From JAAZNO01 sp964508025 (GTDB lineage: Bacteria > Chloroflexota > Anaerolineae > B4-G1 > SLSP01), in NCBI GenBank assembly GCA_964508025.1, contig CAZDSF010000008.1, positions 1 to 64,000 on the forward strand: a DNA stretch of 64,000 nt, read 5' to 3'. The notes beneath the pieces are model-generated. The model worked only from the letters and a program-made list of their open reading frames with translations. It was not told where the DNA came from and ran no database searches. Positions 46,795 through 54,772 of the stretch are shown here, in pieces. Position 1 is the first letter of the stretch, and every line of letters starts with the position of its first letter. The position numbers were made by a program, and so were the translations under genes.

Positions 46795-48473
46795 ATGCTA
46801 CTGCTGACTATCACTCCGCGAGCGACTACGAGGCGCAGCATTCCTGGTTGGAACGCTGGTTCCGTCCCTGGGCGGTAGCGGTGCTGATGGGCTGTCTCGC
46901 CCAAGGCGTAGCGGAACTACTGGGACTGTTCTATCCGGCGACGGTGAAGGCTTATGTGGTGCTCACTGCTGTGCTGGGCGCGCTGCTCGGCTATGGCGTG
47001 TATCGCCTGAGCATGACCACGATTCCCAGCGACTCTGAGCGGCGTTCGTTACGCCGGCTGGTGCTGGTGATCGCGTTTTTCGGTCTCAAGGCGTTAAGTT
47101 TCCTGGTCGAAGCGTTCACGGCTGTGCAGGCGACGGCGCGCCTGGGGACATCGGGCAATGCCTTTGCGGCGCTGTGGCAGTTCTTGGGCGCCTGGAGCGC
47201 CGAATTGGGGCGCGTGATCGCTGCACATCTGGCGGCGTGGGCCGTGGATCCCCGCGCGTTCTTTGATGTCACAACGCTGGTGGGATTCGCCTCCTTTGTG
47301 CTGTCTTGGGGGGTGGCGCTGACCACGGCGAGTGATTTTGCGCGCATCGGTGTGCCTTCTGAGGATCGGCAGGAGCGTTTGCCGCTGGCGGCGATTTCCC
47401 GGCGTTTTCTCACGGGGGGTGTGCTGCTGTTGATCGTCACGGGGCTGGCGCGCACTGAGATGTGGGACATGGCGTTTGCTGCGCGCCCGCCGCTTCCCGG
47501 TTTGCTGGTCAATGTGTTGCTGTACACGATTTTGGGCTTTGCACTGGTAGCGCACACCCACTTGCTGACCCGCATCCGCCGTTGGCAGAGTGAGAAAGCG
47601 CACATTGCGGATGATCTCGCGGCGCGCTGGCTGCGCTATGCCGTTGTCTTCATGGCGGCGGCGGCGATCCTGGCAGCTGTTTTGCCTACAGGTTTTACCG
47701 TTCCGCTTCTCGATTGGGGACGTTGGTTCCTCTGGGGGTTGATGCTGGTGGGGACGTTCCTGTTCTACCTGCTGGGATTGCTGTTTTGGCCTCTCGGCTG
47801 GCTGCTCTCGTTGCTGTTCAAGACGCCGCCGCCCGATCCGCCGGAATTGCAGTTGCAGTCGCCGCCTGCGGAGTTCGCTGCTGAGGATGCCGCCGCTGAG
47901 ACAGCGCCGCAGTTCCTGGTACTGCGAACGCTAATTGTTCTGACTTTGTTGATCAGCGGCTTGCTCTTTTGGATCCGCCGTTATTTGCAGGCGCATCCCG
48001 AAGTGCGCGCGCGGTTGGCGGCATGGCGTCCGGTGCTGGTGGCGCGGCAGTGGAGGATGAATGCCGCGCGCTGGTTGCGTGGGTTGTTCCGGCGTGCGCA
48101 TTCCCAACTGCGCCAGGGCTTGCGAAATCGCCGCCTGGCGGGGATGCGCTTACCCTCGTTGCCGCGCGCGCGGCGTCTGAGGACGCCGGAGACGCCGCGC
48201 GAACAGGTCATGGTCGCTTACCTCACCACGCTGGAGACGGCGGGCGACTCGGGGGTCTCGCGTCGCGCCAGCCAGACTCCAGACGAGTATCAGAATATCC
48301 TGGCGGTGGAATTGCCGGATGTGCAAGGCAATGTCAGCGACCTGACCGAGATTTTCGACGAGGCGCGTTACAGCCGGCACATGCTTACCTCCGCTGATGC
48401 GGAGCGTGCGCAACGTCACGCGCAGGCCATCGCCGCGGCGCTAGAGCGCGAGAGGTCGGCAGAGCAAGCGTGA
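46791..48473 (+). CDS. Membrane protein with DUF4129 C-terminal domain
   Basis: In this 560-residue protein roughly eight membrane helices fill residues 25-400. Residues about 470-545 match DUF4129, with RTPETPREQVMVAYLTTLETAG, RRASQTPDEYQNIL and IFDEARYSRH, the TP-x-E-[YF] and ARYS signatures. In many bacteria this protein is fused or adjacent to a transglutaminase-like domain; none is present here. It overlaps DUF58 by four bases (ATGA), completing a MoxR-DUF58-DUF4129 unit. The role is unknown, probably at the cell envelope. Confidence 0.84.
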   Translation: MNATADYHSASDYEAQHSWLERWFRPWAVAVLMGCLAQGVAELLGLFYPATVKAYVVLTAVLGALLGYGVYRLSMTTIPSDSERRSLRRLVLVIAFFGLKALSFLVEAFTAVQATARLGTSGNAFAALWQFLGAWSAELGRVIAAHLAAWAVDPRAFFDVTTLVGFASFVLSWGVALTTASDFARIGVPSEDRQERLPLAAISRRFLTGGVLLLIVTGLARTEMWDMAFAARPPLPGLLVNVLLYTILGFALVAHTHLLTRIRRWQSEKAHIADDLAARWLRYAVVFMAAAAILAAVLPTGFTVPLLDWGRWFLWGLMLVGTFLFYLLGLLFWPLGWLLSLLFKTPPPDPPELQLQSPPAEFAAEDAAAETAPQFLVLRTLIVLTLLISGLLFWIRRYLQAHPEVRARLAAWRPVLVARQWRMNAARWLRGLFRRAHSQLRQGLRNRRLAGMRLPSLPRARRLRTPETPREQVMVAYLTTLETAGDSGVSRRASQTPDEYQNILAVELPDVQGNVSDLTEIFDEARYSRHMLTSADAERAQRHAQAIAAALERERSAEQA

Positions 48474-48489
48474 TAGTGGGAGGTTTTTT

Positions 48490-49842
48490 ATGTGTGATAC
48501 GATGGTCGTTTTGGGTAAAGCGACTGCGGATGGCGTCACGTTGTTTGCCAAAAACAGCGATCGTGAGCCGAATGAAGCCCATACTCTGTTGTGGACTCCT
48601 GCTGCGCATCATGCGCCGGGCGCGGAATTGCGTTGTACGCATTGTAGTGTCCCACAAGCGCAGGAAACCCATACCGTGTTGTTGAGCAAGCCCTTCTGGA
48701 TGTGGGGTTGCGAGATGGGCGTTAACGCGCATGGCGTCGCCATTGGCAACGAGGCGGTCTTCACCAAGGAGCCTTACCGCAATGCGGGCCTGCTCGGCAT
48801 GGACATGATGCGTCTGGCGCTGGAACGTGCGACCACGGCAACGGCGGCGCTCGATGTGTTGATTGCGCTTCTGGAAACTTATGGGCAGTATGGCAACGGC
48901 GGCTATCAGCATCGGGCGAATTATCACAATGCTTTCCTCATCGCCGATCCACAGCAAGCCTGGGTCTTGGAGACCGCCGGGCGCTACTGGGCCGCGTTGC
49001 AGGTTCGTGATGTGTATGCCATTTCCAACGGGCTGACCATCGGCAGGGAATGGGATCGCGCCAGTGAGGGGCTGGTGACGCACGCCATCGAGAAAGGCTG
49101 GTGCCGCTCCGAAGCGGACTTCGATTTTGCGCGTTGTTACGGGGATCCGCTGTACACACACTTCAGTCAATGCGCCGTGCGACGGACGCGCGCACTGAAG
49201 CTGTTGCAGGCCTCATCGGGGGCGTTGACGGTGAAAAGCTGCTTTGCCTTGTTGCGCGATCACGGGCCGCGCGCCATGGATAATCCGCAGTGGCATCCGG
49301 CGGAGTCTTCCATGGGCAGTGTGTGTATGCACGTTGGTTTCGGGCCGCTGCGCCCTTCGCAGACCACGGGATCGCTGGTCGCGCATCTGGACTCGCGGTT
49401 GACCTCGGCCTGGGTTACGGGGACCTCCGCGCCCTGTACGGGCATTTTCAAGCCCGTGTGGCCTGAAGTGGGGCTGCCTGATCTCGGCCCCGCACCCGGA
49501 GCGACGTTCGATCCGCAGACGTTGTGGTGGCGCCATGAGGTGTTGCACCGCGCAGTGCTGGCCGATTATCCGCGTCGCCTGGCTGCGTATGCTGATGAAC
49601 GCAATGCGTTGGAACAGACATTGCTGGAGGAGGCTATCACATTGGCGGAGCAGGTCCGCGCGGAGTCGCCGGAAGCGCGCCGGGAGGCGCTGGCGGCATG
49701 TGCTGCTGCTGCGTTTGCACAAGCGGATGCCGCGACGGCGCATTGGTTGGAGCGGGTGCGGGCGATTCCTCCGCAGCGTTCGTTGCCGCTGCTGTATCGC
49801 CGGGCCTGGCGCAGTTTCGACCGCGCCGCGCAGATGCCATAA
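48490..49842 (+). CDS. C69-family Ntn-hydrolase (dipeptidase/secernin-like)
   Basis: In this 450-residue protein the N-terminus MCDTMVVLGKATADGVTLFAKNSDREPNEA places Cys2 as the Ntn nucleophile. It is followed by NSDR, a hallmark of peptidase C69 and secernin proteins, and by GVAIGNEAVFTKE and GLTIGREWD. Removal of the initiator Met would expose the catalytic Cys. It probably cleaves dipeptides or amide bonds in the cytoplasm. GGGAGG precedes the ATG by seven bases. A charged helical region follows in the last 90 residues. Confidence 0.86.
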   Translation: MCDTMVVLGKATADGVTLFAKNSDREPNEAHTLLWTPAAHHAPGAELRCTHCSVPQAQETHTVLLSKPFWMWGCEMGVNAHGVAIGNEAVFTKEPYRNAGLLGMDMMRLALERATTATAALDVLIALLETYGQYGNGGYQHRANYHNAFLIADPQQAWVLETAGRYWAALQVRDVYAISNGLTIGREWDRASEGLVTHAIEKGWCRSEADFDFARCYGDPLYTHFSQCAVRRTRALKLLQASSGALTVKSCFALLRDHGPRAMDNPQWHPAESSMGSVCMHVGFGPLRPSQTTGSLVAHLDSRLTSAWVTGTSAPCTGIFKPVWPEVGLPDLGPAPGATFDPQTLWWRHEVLHRAVLADYPRRLAAYADERNALEQTLLEEAITLAEQVRAESPEARREALAACAAAAFAQADAATAHWLERVRAIPPQRSLPLLYRRAWRSFDRAAQMP

Positions 49843-49877
49843 CGAGCCGCGCAGGGACATTCAAAGGAGGCGTTGCT

Positions 49878-50270
49878 GTGAAAAACGCACAACTGCAAAA
49901 ACTGCGGTGGATTTTCCTGCTGCTTTTTGGCGTCACCGGTTTGATTCTGGGGGTGTTGTTGGTGCGGCTTGGTGATCCCAAATACACGGGTTGGATTCTC
50001 GCGCCGGGGCAGACGTCTGCTCCCGCGCCGCCGCTGCCCTCTACCGAGCGGATTGCCTTGATTATCTCCTTGATTTCGACGCTGATCACCGCCGCGGGCT
50101 TTATCTCCACGACTGCGTTGGCCTGGCGCAAGGAGCTGCGCGAGGGGGAGCAGGCGCTTTTGGAGCGCGAGCGGCATCTGTTGGAGTTGGAGAAACTGCG
50201 GCGCGAGGTTGGTGCGCCGCAATCCGCCAGTGAGAGCGCGGCGTGTGAACCGCAAGATGAGAGGGGCTGA
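49878..50270 (+). CDS. Small protein with two membrane helices and a coiled-coil tail
   Basis: The protein is 130 residues from GTG 49878, which follows AAAGGAGG by seven bases. Helices lie at about 10-30 (IFLLLFGVTGLILGVLLVRLG) and 58-80 (IALIISLISTLITAAGFIST). A charged coiled coil follows (KELREGEQALLERERHLLELEKLRREVG). No known family is recognised. The layout, two helices then a cytoplasmic coil, suggests a membrane anchor that recruits a partner. The longer open frame from 49698 is inside the preceding gene in another frame and is not used. Confidence 0.6.
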   Translation: MKNAQLQKLRWIFLLLFGVTGLILGVLLVRLGDPKYTGWILAPGQTSAPAPPLPSTERIALIISLISTLITAAGFISTTALAWRKELREGEQALLERERHLLELEKLRREVGAPQSASESAACEPQDERG

Positions 50271-50338
50271 ACAATGCGCAGTTTCTCTTTGGCTGCTTGC
50301 GCCTTGGGTCTGCGCATCTCTGAAAAAATCGGCATTGG

Positions 50339-50374
50339 CTGCTATTGCTCTCTGCTTACGACGAACTGCTCTCT
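50339..50374 (+). repeat. Dispersed intergenic element, partial copy D
   Basis: GCTCTCTGC, then TTACGACGAACTGCTCTCT, resembles the right arm of copy C (CTACGACCTGCTCTCTGC). The left half is missing. It lies directly before GGGAGG of the GyrA C-terminal domain gene. Confidence 0.5.
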
Positions 50375-50392
50375 AGCTTTTGGGAGGTGACT

Positions 50393-51448
50393 ATGACTTT
50401 GGAGCGTCCCGATTTGACCGGCGTGGCGCCTGATATTGTGGCTTATATCGAGGCGTTGGAGCTGGCGCTCGAAATGGCATCGGCAGGCCCGCGCCGCGCG
50501 CGCGCGATCACACCGCTTGCCGAGGATGCGCTGGCCGAACTCAGCGAGCCGCCCACCACGCGCCATGTGATCACCCTCAGCCGGGGAGGGCTGATCAAAC
50601 GGACGCCCCGGCATCTCTACGGGCGCCAACGCCGGGGCGGCATGGGCATCTTCGATCTGGAATTGCCTGACGATGACGCGCCCGCCTTGTTGTGCGTATT
50701 GGATGAAGCGCAGATTGCGCTGGCGTTTACCAGCGAGGGCCGGGCATTTCGCTTTCCTGTGGCGGAACTGCCTCAGACCGCAGTGCGGGCGCGAGGTCAG
50801 CCGCTTTCACGATGGGCGCCGTTGCGCCCCGGCGAGCGGGTGATTGCGCTGCTCCCCGATCAGGGTGGGGCGCAGGTGGCTTTGCTCAGCGAGCGGGGGC
50901 GCGTCCAGCGCGTGCGAGCCAGTTTTGTGGGCGGGCACATGATCCCCGGTATGCGTTTCCATGAAGTGAAGGATGGCGGCCCCTTGGTGAGCGCGTGTTG
51001 GACTTCAGGGCGCGATGATCTCTTCATTGCTACGCAGCAGGGTTTTGCGGTGCGTTTTCCCGAAGAGCGCGTGCATGACACCGGTTCCTTGGGGATCCGG
51101 TTGGAGCGGAACGACGCGGCCGTGGGGATTGCTGCTGTGACCGATGCGAGCCAGGTCTTTCTGCTCAGCGCCGATGGCAAGGGGGCGATCCGCACGATGG
51201 AAGGCTTTGCCGCGAACAAGATGCCGGGTGCGGGTGGTAAGGCGGCGCTCAAAACCGAGCAACTGGTGGGGGTGCTCACTGTCATGCCGGGCGATGATCT
51301 GCTGGTGATTTCTCGCCTGAGTAAGATCATCCGCTTCCAGGCTGAAGAGGCGCCGCCGAAAACGGGCGTGGTGCAGGGCGTGAATTGCATCGCGTTGCGC
51401 AGCGATGAAGCAGTAGCCGCGGCGGTTGCTGCTGTGGTCTCCGGTTAG
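50393..51448 (+). CDS. Free-standing GyrA C-terminal (beta-pinwheel) domain protein with GyrA box
   Basis: In this 351-residue protein about 50 helical residues precede six beta-pinwheel blades of GyrA/ParC C-terminal type (TLSRGGLIKRTPRHLYG, AFTSEGRAFRFPVAEL, LLSERGRVQRVRASFV, ATQQGFAVRFPEERV, LSADGKGAIRTMEGFA, VISRLSKIIRFQAEE). The GyrA box reads QRRGGMG at 79-85 in the first blade. No breakage-reunion domain is present. The ATG at 50393 follows GGGAGG, so this is a complete gene and not a broken gyrA. It may bind and wrap DNA alone or act with gyrase. GyrA at 23277 carries its box in a late blade. Confidence 0.88.
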   Translation: MTLERPDLTGVAPDIVAYIEALELALEMASAGPRRARAITPLAEDALAELSEPPTTRHVITLSRGGLIKRTPRHLYGRQRRGGMGIFDLELPDDDAPALLCVLDEAQIALAFTSEGRAFRFPVAELPQTAVRARGQPLSRWAPLRPGERVIALLPDQGGAQVALLSERGRVQRVRASFVGGHMIPGMRFHEVKDGGPLVSACWTSGRDDLFIATQQGFAVRFPEERVHDTGSLGIRLERNDAAVGIAAVTDASQVFLLSADGKGAIRTMEGFAANKMPGAGGKAALKTEQLVGVLTVMPGDDLLVISRLSKIIRFQAEEAPPKTGVVQGVNCIALRSDEAVAAAVAAVVSG

Positions 51449-51464
51449 CTGTGAGGGTGCGCCT

Positions 51465-52067
51465 ATGATTTCGAAGCCGCCATCACAGGCGATGTTTCCT
51501 TATCCACAGGGAAGGGTGCTGCGGGCGTTGATGCGCTCGCCGTTGCTGGCCTGGCGGATGGGGTTGGAGAAGATTCTAGGGCATGTCTTCGTGCTCATCA
51601 CGACGACGGGGCGCAAAACCGGTTTGCCGCGCCGCGCTGTGACGGAATATATGACCCATCAGGGTAAACTGATTGCGCCCTGCGCCTATGGTCCCAAATC
51701 CGATTGGTATCGCAATCTCATGGCTGATCCACGGGTGACGGTGCAGACCTGGCAGGGCGCTGAGTCCATGCGCGCGGAGCGGATCGTCGCGCCGGAGGAA
51801 TTCCGCGCACTGTACCCTGTGGCGCTGCGGCGCAACCCGGTCATGGTGCGCGCCTATTTCCGCTCGCTCGGTATTGATCCCGACGATGTCGAGGATGTGG
51901 TTGCCAGGCGTGAGCGGATCATCTGGTTTCGCTTTGAGCCAACGGACGAAATCACGCCGCCGCCGTTGCCGGCAGATCTGCTGTGGGTGTGGCCCGTGGC
52001 GCTGGGGGCGCTGTTGGCGCTGTTCTGGTGGAAACATGTTCACCGGGATGCGCTCCCAGAGGCGTGA
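51465..52067 (+). CDS. Deazaflavin (F420)-dependent nitroreductase/quinone reductase-like protein
   Basis: In this 200-residue protein the split-barrel signature is HVFVLITTTGRKTGLPRRAV ... APCAYGPKSDWYRNLMADPRVTVQ, typical of the DDN/FDR family that uses F420H2. The region AYGPKSDWYRNLMADP is diagnostic. A hydrophobic segment near the C-terminus (PADLLWVWPVALGALLALFWW) suggests membrane attachment. F420 use is an inference from the family, since no F420 biosynthesis gene is in the window. GAGGG precedes the ATG at 51465, with a 16-base gap from the previous gene. Confidence 0.82.
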   Translation: MISKPPSQAMFPYPQGRVLRALMRSPLLAWRMGLEKILGHVFVLITTTGRKTGLPRRAVTEYMTHQGKLIAPCAYGPKSDWYRNLMADPRVTVQTWQGAESMRAERIVAPEEFRALYPVALRRNPVMVRAYFRSLGIDPDDVEDVVARRERIIWFRFEPTDEITPPPLPADLLWVWPVALGALLALFWWKHVHRDALPEA

Positions 52068-52187
52068 GGGCGTCGGGGATTAGCGCAGCGTGATGGTTGA
52101 CCGGTAATTAGCAACAAGGCATGACGGCGCGGAGACGGTTTATCCTTCCACCTTCATCCTTTATCTTTCTTTCTCAGGAGGTTTTCC

Positions 52188-52703
52188 ATGTCTTTCTCGA
52201 AGTTGATTCTTTCGCGTTACAGCGTGCGGGCCTATCTGTCTGATCCTGTCGAAGAAGATAAGCTGCGGCAGGTGTTGGAAGCGGGTCGGTTGGCGCCGAC
52301 AGCGGCGAACAAGCAGCCCATCCATATCGTGGTGCTCCGCACGGCGGGCCGCGAGGCGGAGCTCAAGCGCATCTATAGCGCGGAGTGGTTCAGCCGCGCG
52401 CCGCTCGTGCTTGCCGTTTGCGGCGTGGAAGAGGCGGGTTGGAAGCGCACCCGCCACGATGGCAAATCCTATCTCCAGGTGGATGCGGCGATTGTGATGG
52501 ATCATGTCATTCTCGCGGCGACGGAGCTGGGGCTGGGGACGTGCTGGATTGCGGCCTTTGACCCGCAGGCGGCGCGGGAGGTGCTGGCGTTGCCGGAGGG
52601 CGTCGAGCCGATCCTCTTCACGCCGCTGGGCTATCCCGCAAGCACGCCCGGTCCCAAGAGCCGCAAGCCGCTTGCGGAGCTCGTCCATTACGACCGCTGG
52701 TGA
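52188..52703 (+). CDS. Nitroreductase-family FMN protein
   Basis: In this 171-residue protein the flavin-binding N-terminal SRYSVRAYLSDPV, then RLAPTAANKQPIHIVVL, and the late AATELGLGTCWIAAFDPQAAREVL, then PLGYPA, match short nitroreductase-family proteins. They reduce nitro, quinone or other substrates with NAD(P)H. Its length is at the small end of the family, as in SagB- or NfsB-like stand-alone domains. AGGAGG precedes the ATG. Its stop overlaps the next GTG start (GTGA), so it is translationally coupled to the methyltransferase fusion. Confidence 0.88.
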   Translation: MSFSKLILSRYSVRAYLSDPVEEDKLRQVLEAGRLAPTAANKQPIHIVVLRTAGREAELKRIYSAEWFSRAPLVLAVCGVEEAGWKRTRHDGKSYLQVDAAIVMDHVILAATELGLGTCWIAAFDPQAAREVLALPEGVEPILFTPLGYPASTPGPKSRKPLAELVHYDRW

Positions 52704-54013
52704 AAGAATCGCTCGTTCGGGTTTTCTACGAAGGCGCTCCCGTGTATGAGTGGGAGCGTATGGAGCGTCATCGCACCGAGTTTGCGGTGACGTTGCGGGC
52801 GCTGGCGGAGCATCTGCCGCCGGCGCCCGCGCGCATACTCGATTGCGGCGGCGGCCCCGGCCGCTATGCGCTGGCGCTGGCTCAGCGGGGGTATGACGTC
52901 ACCCTCTTCGATCTCACGCCGGCGTTGTTGGCCCTGGCGCGGGAGAAGGCGGCTGAAGCGGGCGTGGCCCTCGCTGGCTACGAGGTGGGCACGGCGCTGG
53001 ATCTCTCGCGTTTCGCGGATGCCAGCTTCGACGCGGTGCTGCTCATGGGGCCGCTCTATCACTTGCTGGAGGAGAGCGAGCGCCGCGCGGCGTTGGCTGA
53101 GGCGGTCCGGGTGCTGAAGCCAGGCGGGGTGCTCTTTGCGGCGTTCATCTCGCGTTATGCAGGGCATCGGGATTGCGCCGTTCGCTATCCTGAGCGGTTG
53201 CTGGAAGATGGCGCAGTTTACGCTCAGATTCTTGAAAGCGGCATTGTGCTGCCTCAGGTTGAGGGTGGATGGACAGCGTATTTCGCGCATCCAGATGAGA
53301 TGTTGCCGCTTTGTCATGGAGCGGGCCTGGAGGTAGCGGCGCTGCTGGCGGTGGAAGGCGTGGTCAGTGGACATGAGGCGGCGGTCAACGCGCTGACCGG
53401 CGCAGCATGGGAGCAGTGGGTAGAGGTCAGCTACCGGCTGGCGCACGAGCCGGCGCTGAGGGGCGCTGCAGATCATCTCCTGGCGGTGGCGCGCAAACCG
53501 CGTTGGCGGGCGGTGTTGCGCGCGCTGGCGGCGCGGCTGGATGCAGCGGGCATTCCGTACCGCGTGGTGGGTGGGACGGCGGCGGCGTTTCATGGTGTGC
53601 CGGTGCGCGTCAAGGACATTGATTTGGAAACTACGGCGGCGGGCGCGCAGCAAATCGCGGCGCTGTTTGCGGTGCACGTGATACGGCCCGTGGCGTTCTC
53701 CGAAAGCCCTGTGTACCGCTCGCATTTCGGGCAGCTGGACATCGAGGGCGTGCTTGTGGAGATTATGGGCGATTTGGAGCGGCGTGAGGGCGACGGTTGG
53801 GCGCCTTCAGCGGCGCTGACGGAGACCGTGGTCATGCTGGAAGGCGCGCCGGTGCGGGTTTCGTGGCTGGAGGAGGAGACGTTGGCTTACATGCGGCGAG
53901 GGCGATTGGAGCGCGCGGCGCTGTGTCTGCCGCATTGCGATCACGGGCGGCTCATGGCGCTGTTGCGCGGCGATGTGGCGATGGGGGTTCTGGGCACTCA
54001 GGCGTCTCAATAA
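52700..54013 (+). CDS. Fusion of SAM-dependent methyltransferase and nucleotidyltransferase-fold domain
   Basis: In this 437-residue protein residues 20-265 are a class I methyltransferase (motif I ILDCGGGPGRYA, LKPGGVLFAAFIS). Residues 270-420 are a nucleotidyltransferase-like domain: YRVVGGTAAAFHGVPVRVKDIDLETT contains the GG and D306-x-D308 features of the MNT/AbiEii fold. The join is continuous and in frame. What it modifies is unknown; a small metabolite or a toxin-antitoxin-like target are both possible. It starts with GTG inside the nitroreductase stop. Its 3' end overlaps the convergent DUF6516 gene by 62 bases. Confidence 0.8.
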   Translation: MKESLVRVFYEGAPVYEWERMERHRTEFAVTLRALAEHLPPAPARILDCGGGPGRYALALAQRGYDVTLFDLTPALLALAREKAAEAGVALAGYEVGTALDLSRFADASFDAVLLMGPLYHLLEESERRAALAEAVRVLKPGGVLFAAFISRYAGHRDCAVRYPERLLEDGAVYAQILESGIVLPQVEGGWTAYFAHPDEMLPLCHGAGLEVAALLAVEGVVSGHEAAVNALTGAAWEQWVEVSYRLAHEPALRGAADHLLAVARKPRWRAVLRALAARLDAAGIPYRVVGGTAAAFHGVPVRVKDIDLETTAAGAQQIAALFAVHVIRPVAFSESPVYRSHFGQLDIEGVLVEIMGDLERREGDGWAPSAALTETVVMLEGAPVRVSWLEEETLAYMRRGRLERAALCLPHCDHGRLMALLRGDVAMGVLGTQASQ

Positions 54014-54377
54014 GCTGTAGCGCGGCACTCAATACACTGGCTACATCCATTGGCGATGAGGGGAAAATAGAATCGGCCCAGTTGTGAAGGTGATTCGGGA
54101 AGGTGGCAACGGTTGGGTGATGGGGTGCATTATCCCAGCGACTGATTAAATCGCCCTTTGGGCTTTGAAGATGGTAACGGTATTTAGGGCGCAAAAGCGT
54201 GGGTTCTGTTTCGACGTATTTGGCAATGTGCAACTCGTAATTGCCAATGAGCGTGATTACCCCGCGAATGTAGCATTCACTAGAGTCAATTTCCTCAAAG
54301 TGGAGGTTGGAACTGATGACATGTGGAGCGTTGTGAATTGACTCGAGTAATTGGAGATAGTAAGCGCGGCTGTTCAC
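53952..54377 (-). CDS. DUF6516 (TumE-like) toxin candidate
   Basis: This 141-residue protein contains YYLQLLESI, then EEIDSSECYIRGVITLIGNYELHIAKYVETEP, then YRYHLQSPKGDLISRWDNAPHHPTVATFPNHLHN, the DUF6516 pattern with the R-W-D-N-x-x-H-H core. DUF6516 proteins are toxins of TumE-type pairs. A GTG start overlaps the stop of the upstream partner (GTGA). The last 20 or so residues (TPECPEPPSPHRR) read into the convergent methyltransferase gene and are probably an extension caused by loss of the original stop. Confidence 0.75.
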   Translation of the reverse strand: MNSRAYYLQLLESIHNAPHVISSNLHFEEIDSSECYIRGVITLIGNYELHIAKYVETEPTLLRPKYRYHLQSPKGDLISRWDNAPHHPTVATFPNHLHNWADSIFPSSPMDVASVLSAALQLIETPECPEPPSPHRRATAP

Positions 54378-54673
54378 ACTTCAACCCCGGTGAGAATGGT
54401 GAATCGCCGTTCCCATAACGTGGCTCCGCGACTTGCCGCGTACCAATCGAAAAAATCGGGAGCATCACCCAATTCACCGGACTCGAAGCGTGTCATGAAC
54501 TCATCCGAGGTTAGATTATATTGCTTCTCAAATGTTTGACACAATTGTTGAAAATACTTGCGCCGTGTGTCAGCAATCGCTCGCTCGCGGCGCAGGGCCT
54601 CTCGCAGTGTGTCCTGTATCTCGCGCAGGTTGATGGCCTTGTCGAGGCGTGATTCCAAGGCAATAGTTACCAT
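54374..54673 (-). CDS. Partner protein (candidate antitoxin) of the DUF6516 toxin
   Basis: In this 99-residue, almost entirely helical protein residues 40-99 hold YFQQLCQTFEKQYNLTSDEFMTRFESGELGDAPDFFDWYAA, the pattern of small proteins encoded just before DUF6516 in cyanobacteria and Chloroflexota. Being first in the pair and acidic fits an antitoxin. No helix-turn-helix is obvious. AGGGGG precedes the ATG at 54673, and a strong promoter lies 30 bases upstream. The antitoxin role is inferred from position and pairing, not from a known domain. Confidence 0.65.
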   Translation of the reverse strand: MVTIALESRLDKAINLREIQDTLREALRRERAIADTRRKYFQQLCQTFEKQYNLTSDEFMTRFESGELGDAPDFFDWYAASRGATLWERRFTILTGVEV

Positions 54674-54702
54674 TGTTTGCCCCCTTGTAAAGCACTATTT
54701 TC

Positions 54703-54731
54703 ATTCTATCATTGACGGGGTCAGAAGTCAA
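54703..54731 (-). promoter_or_regulatory. Promoter of the toxin-antitoxin pair
   Basis: On the minus strand TTGACT (54731-54726), a 17-base spacer and TAGAAT (54708-54703) with TGA in front (extended -10). Confidence 0.72.
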
Positions 54732-54772
54732 TTTGCGCTCGCGCCGGCGAACTTTTCTCAAGGAGGATCTCC

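Noticed and set aside
50393..51448. Degenerate or broken second gyrA
   Set aside because: It has its own RBS, a full set of pinwheel blades and no trace of the breakage-reunion domain nearby.
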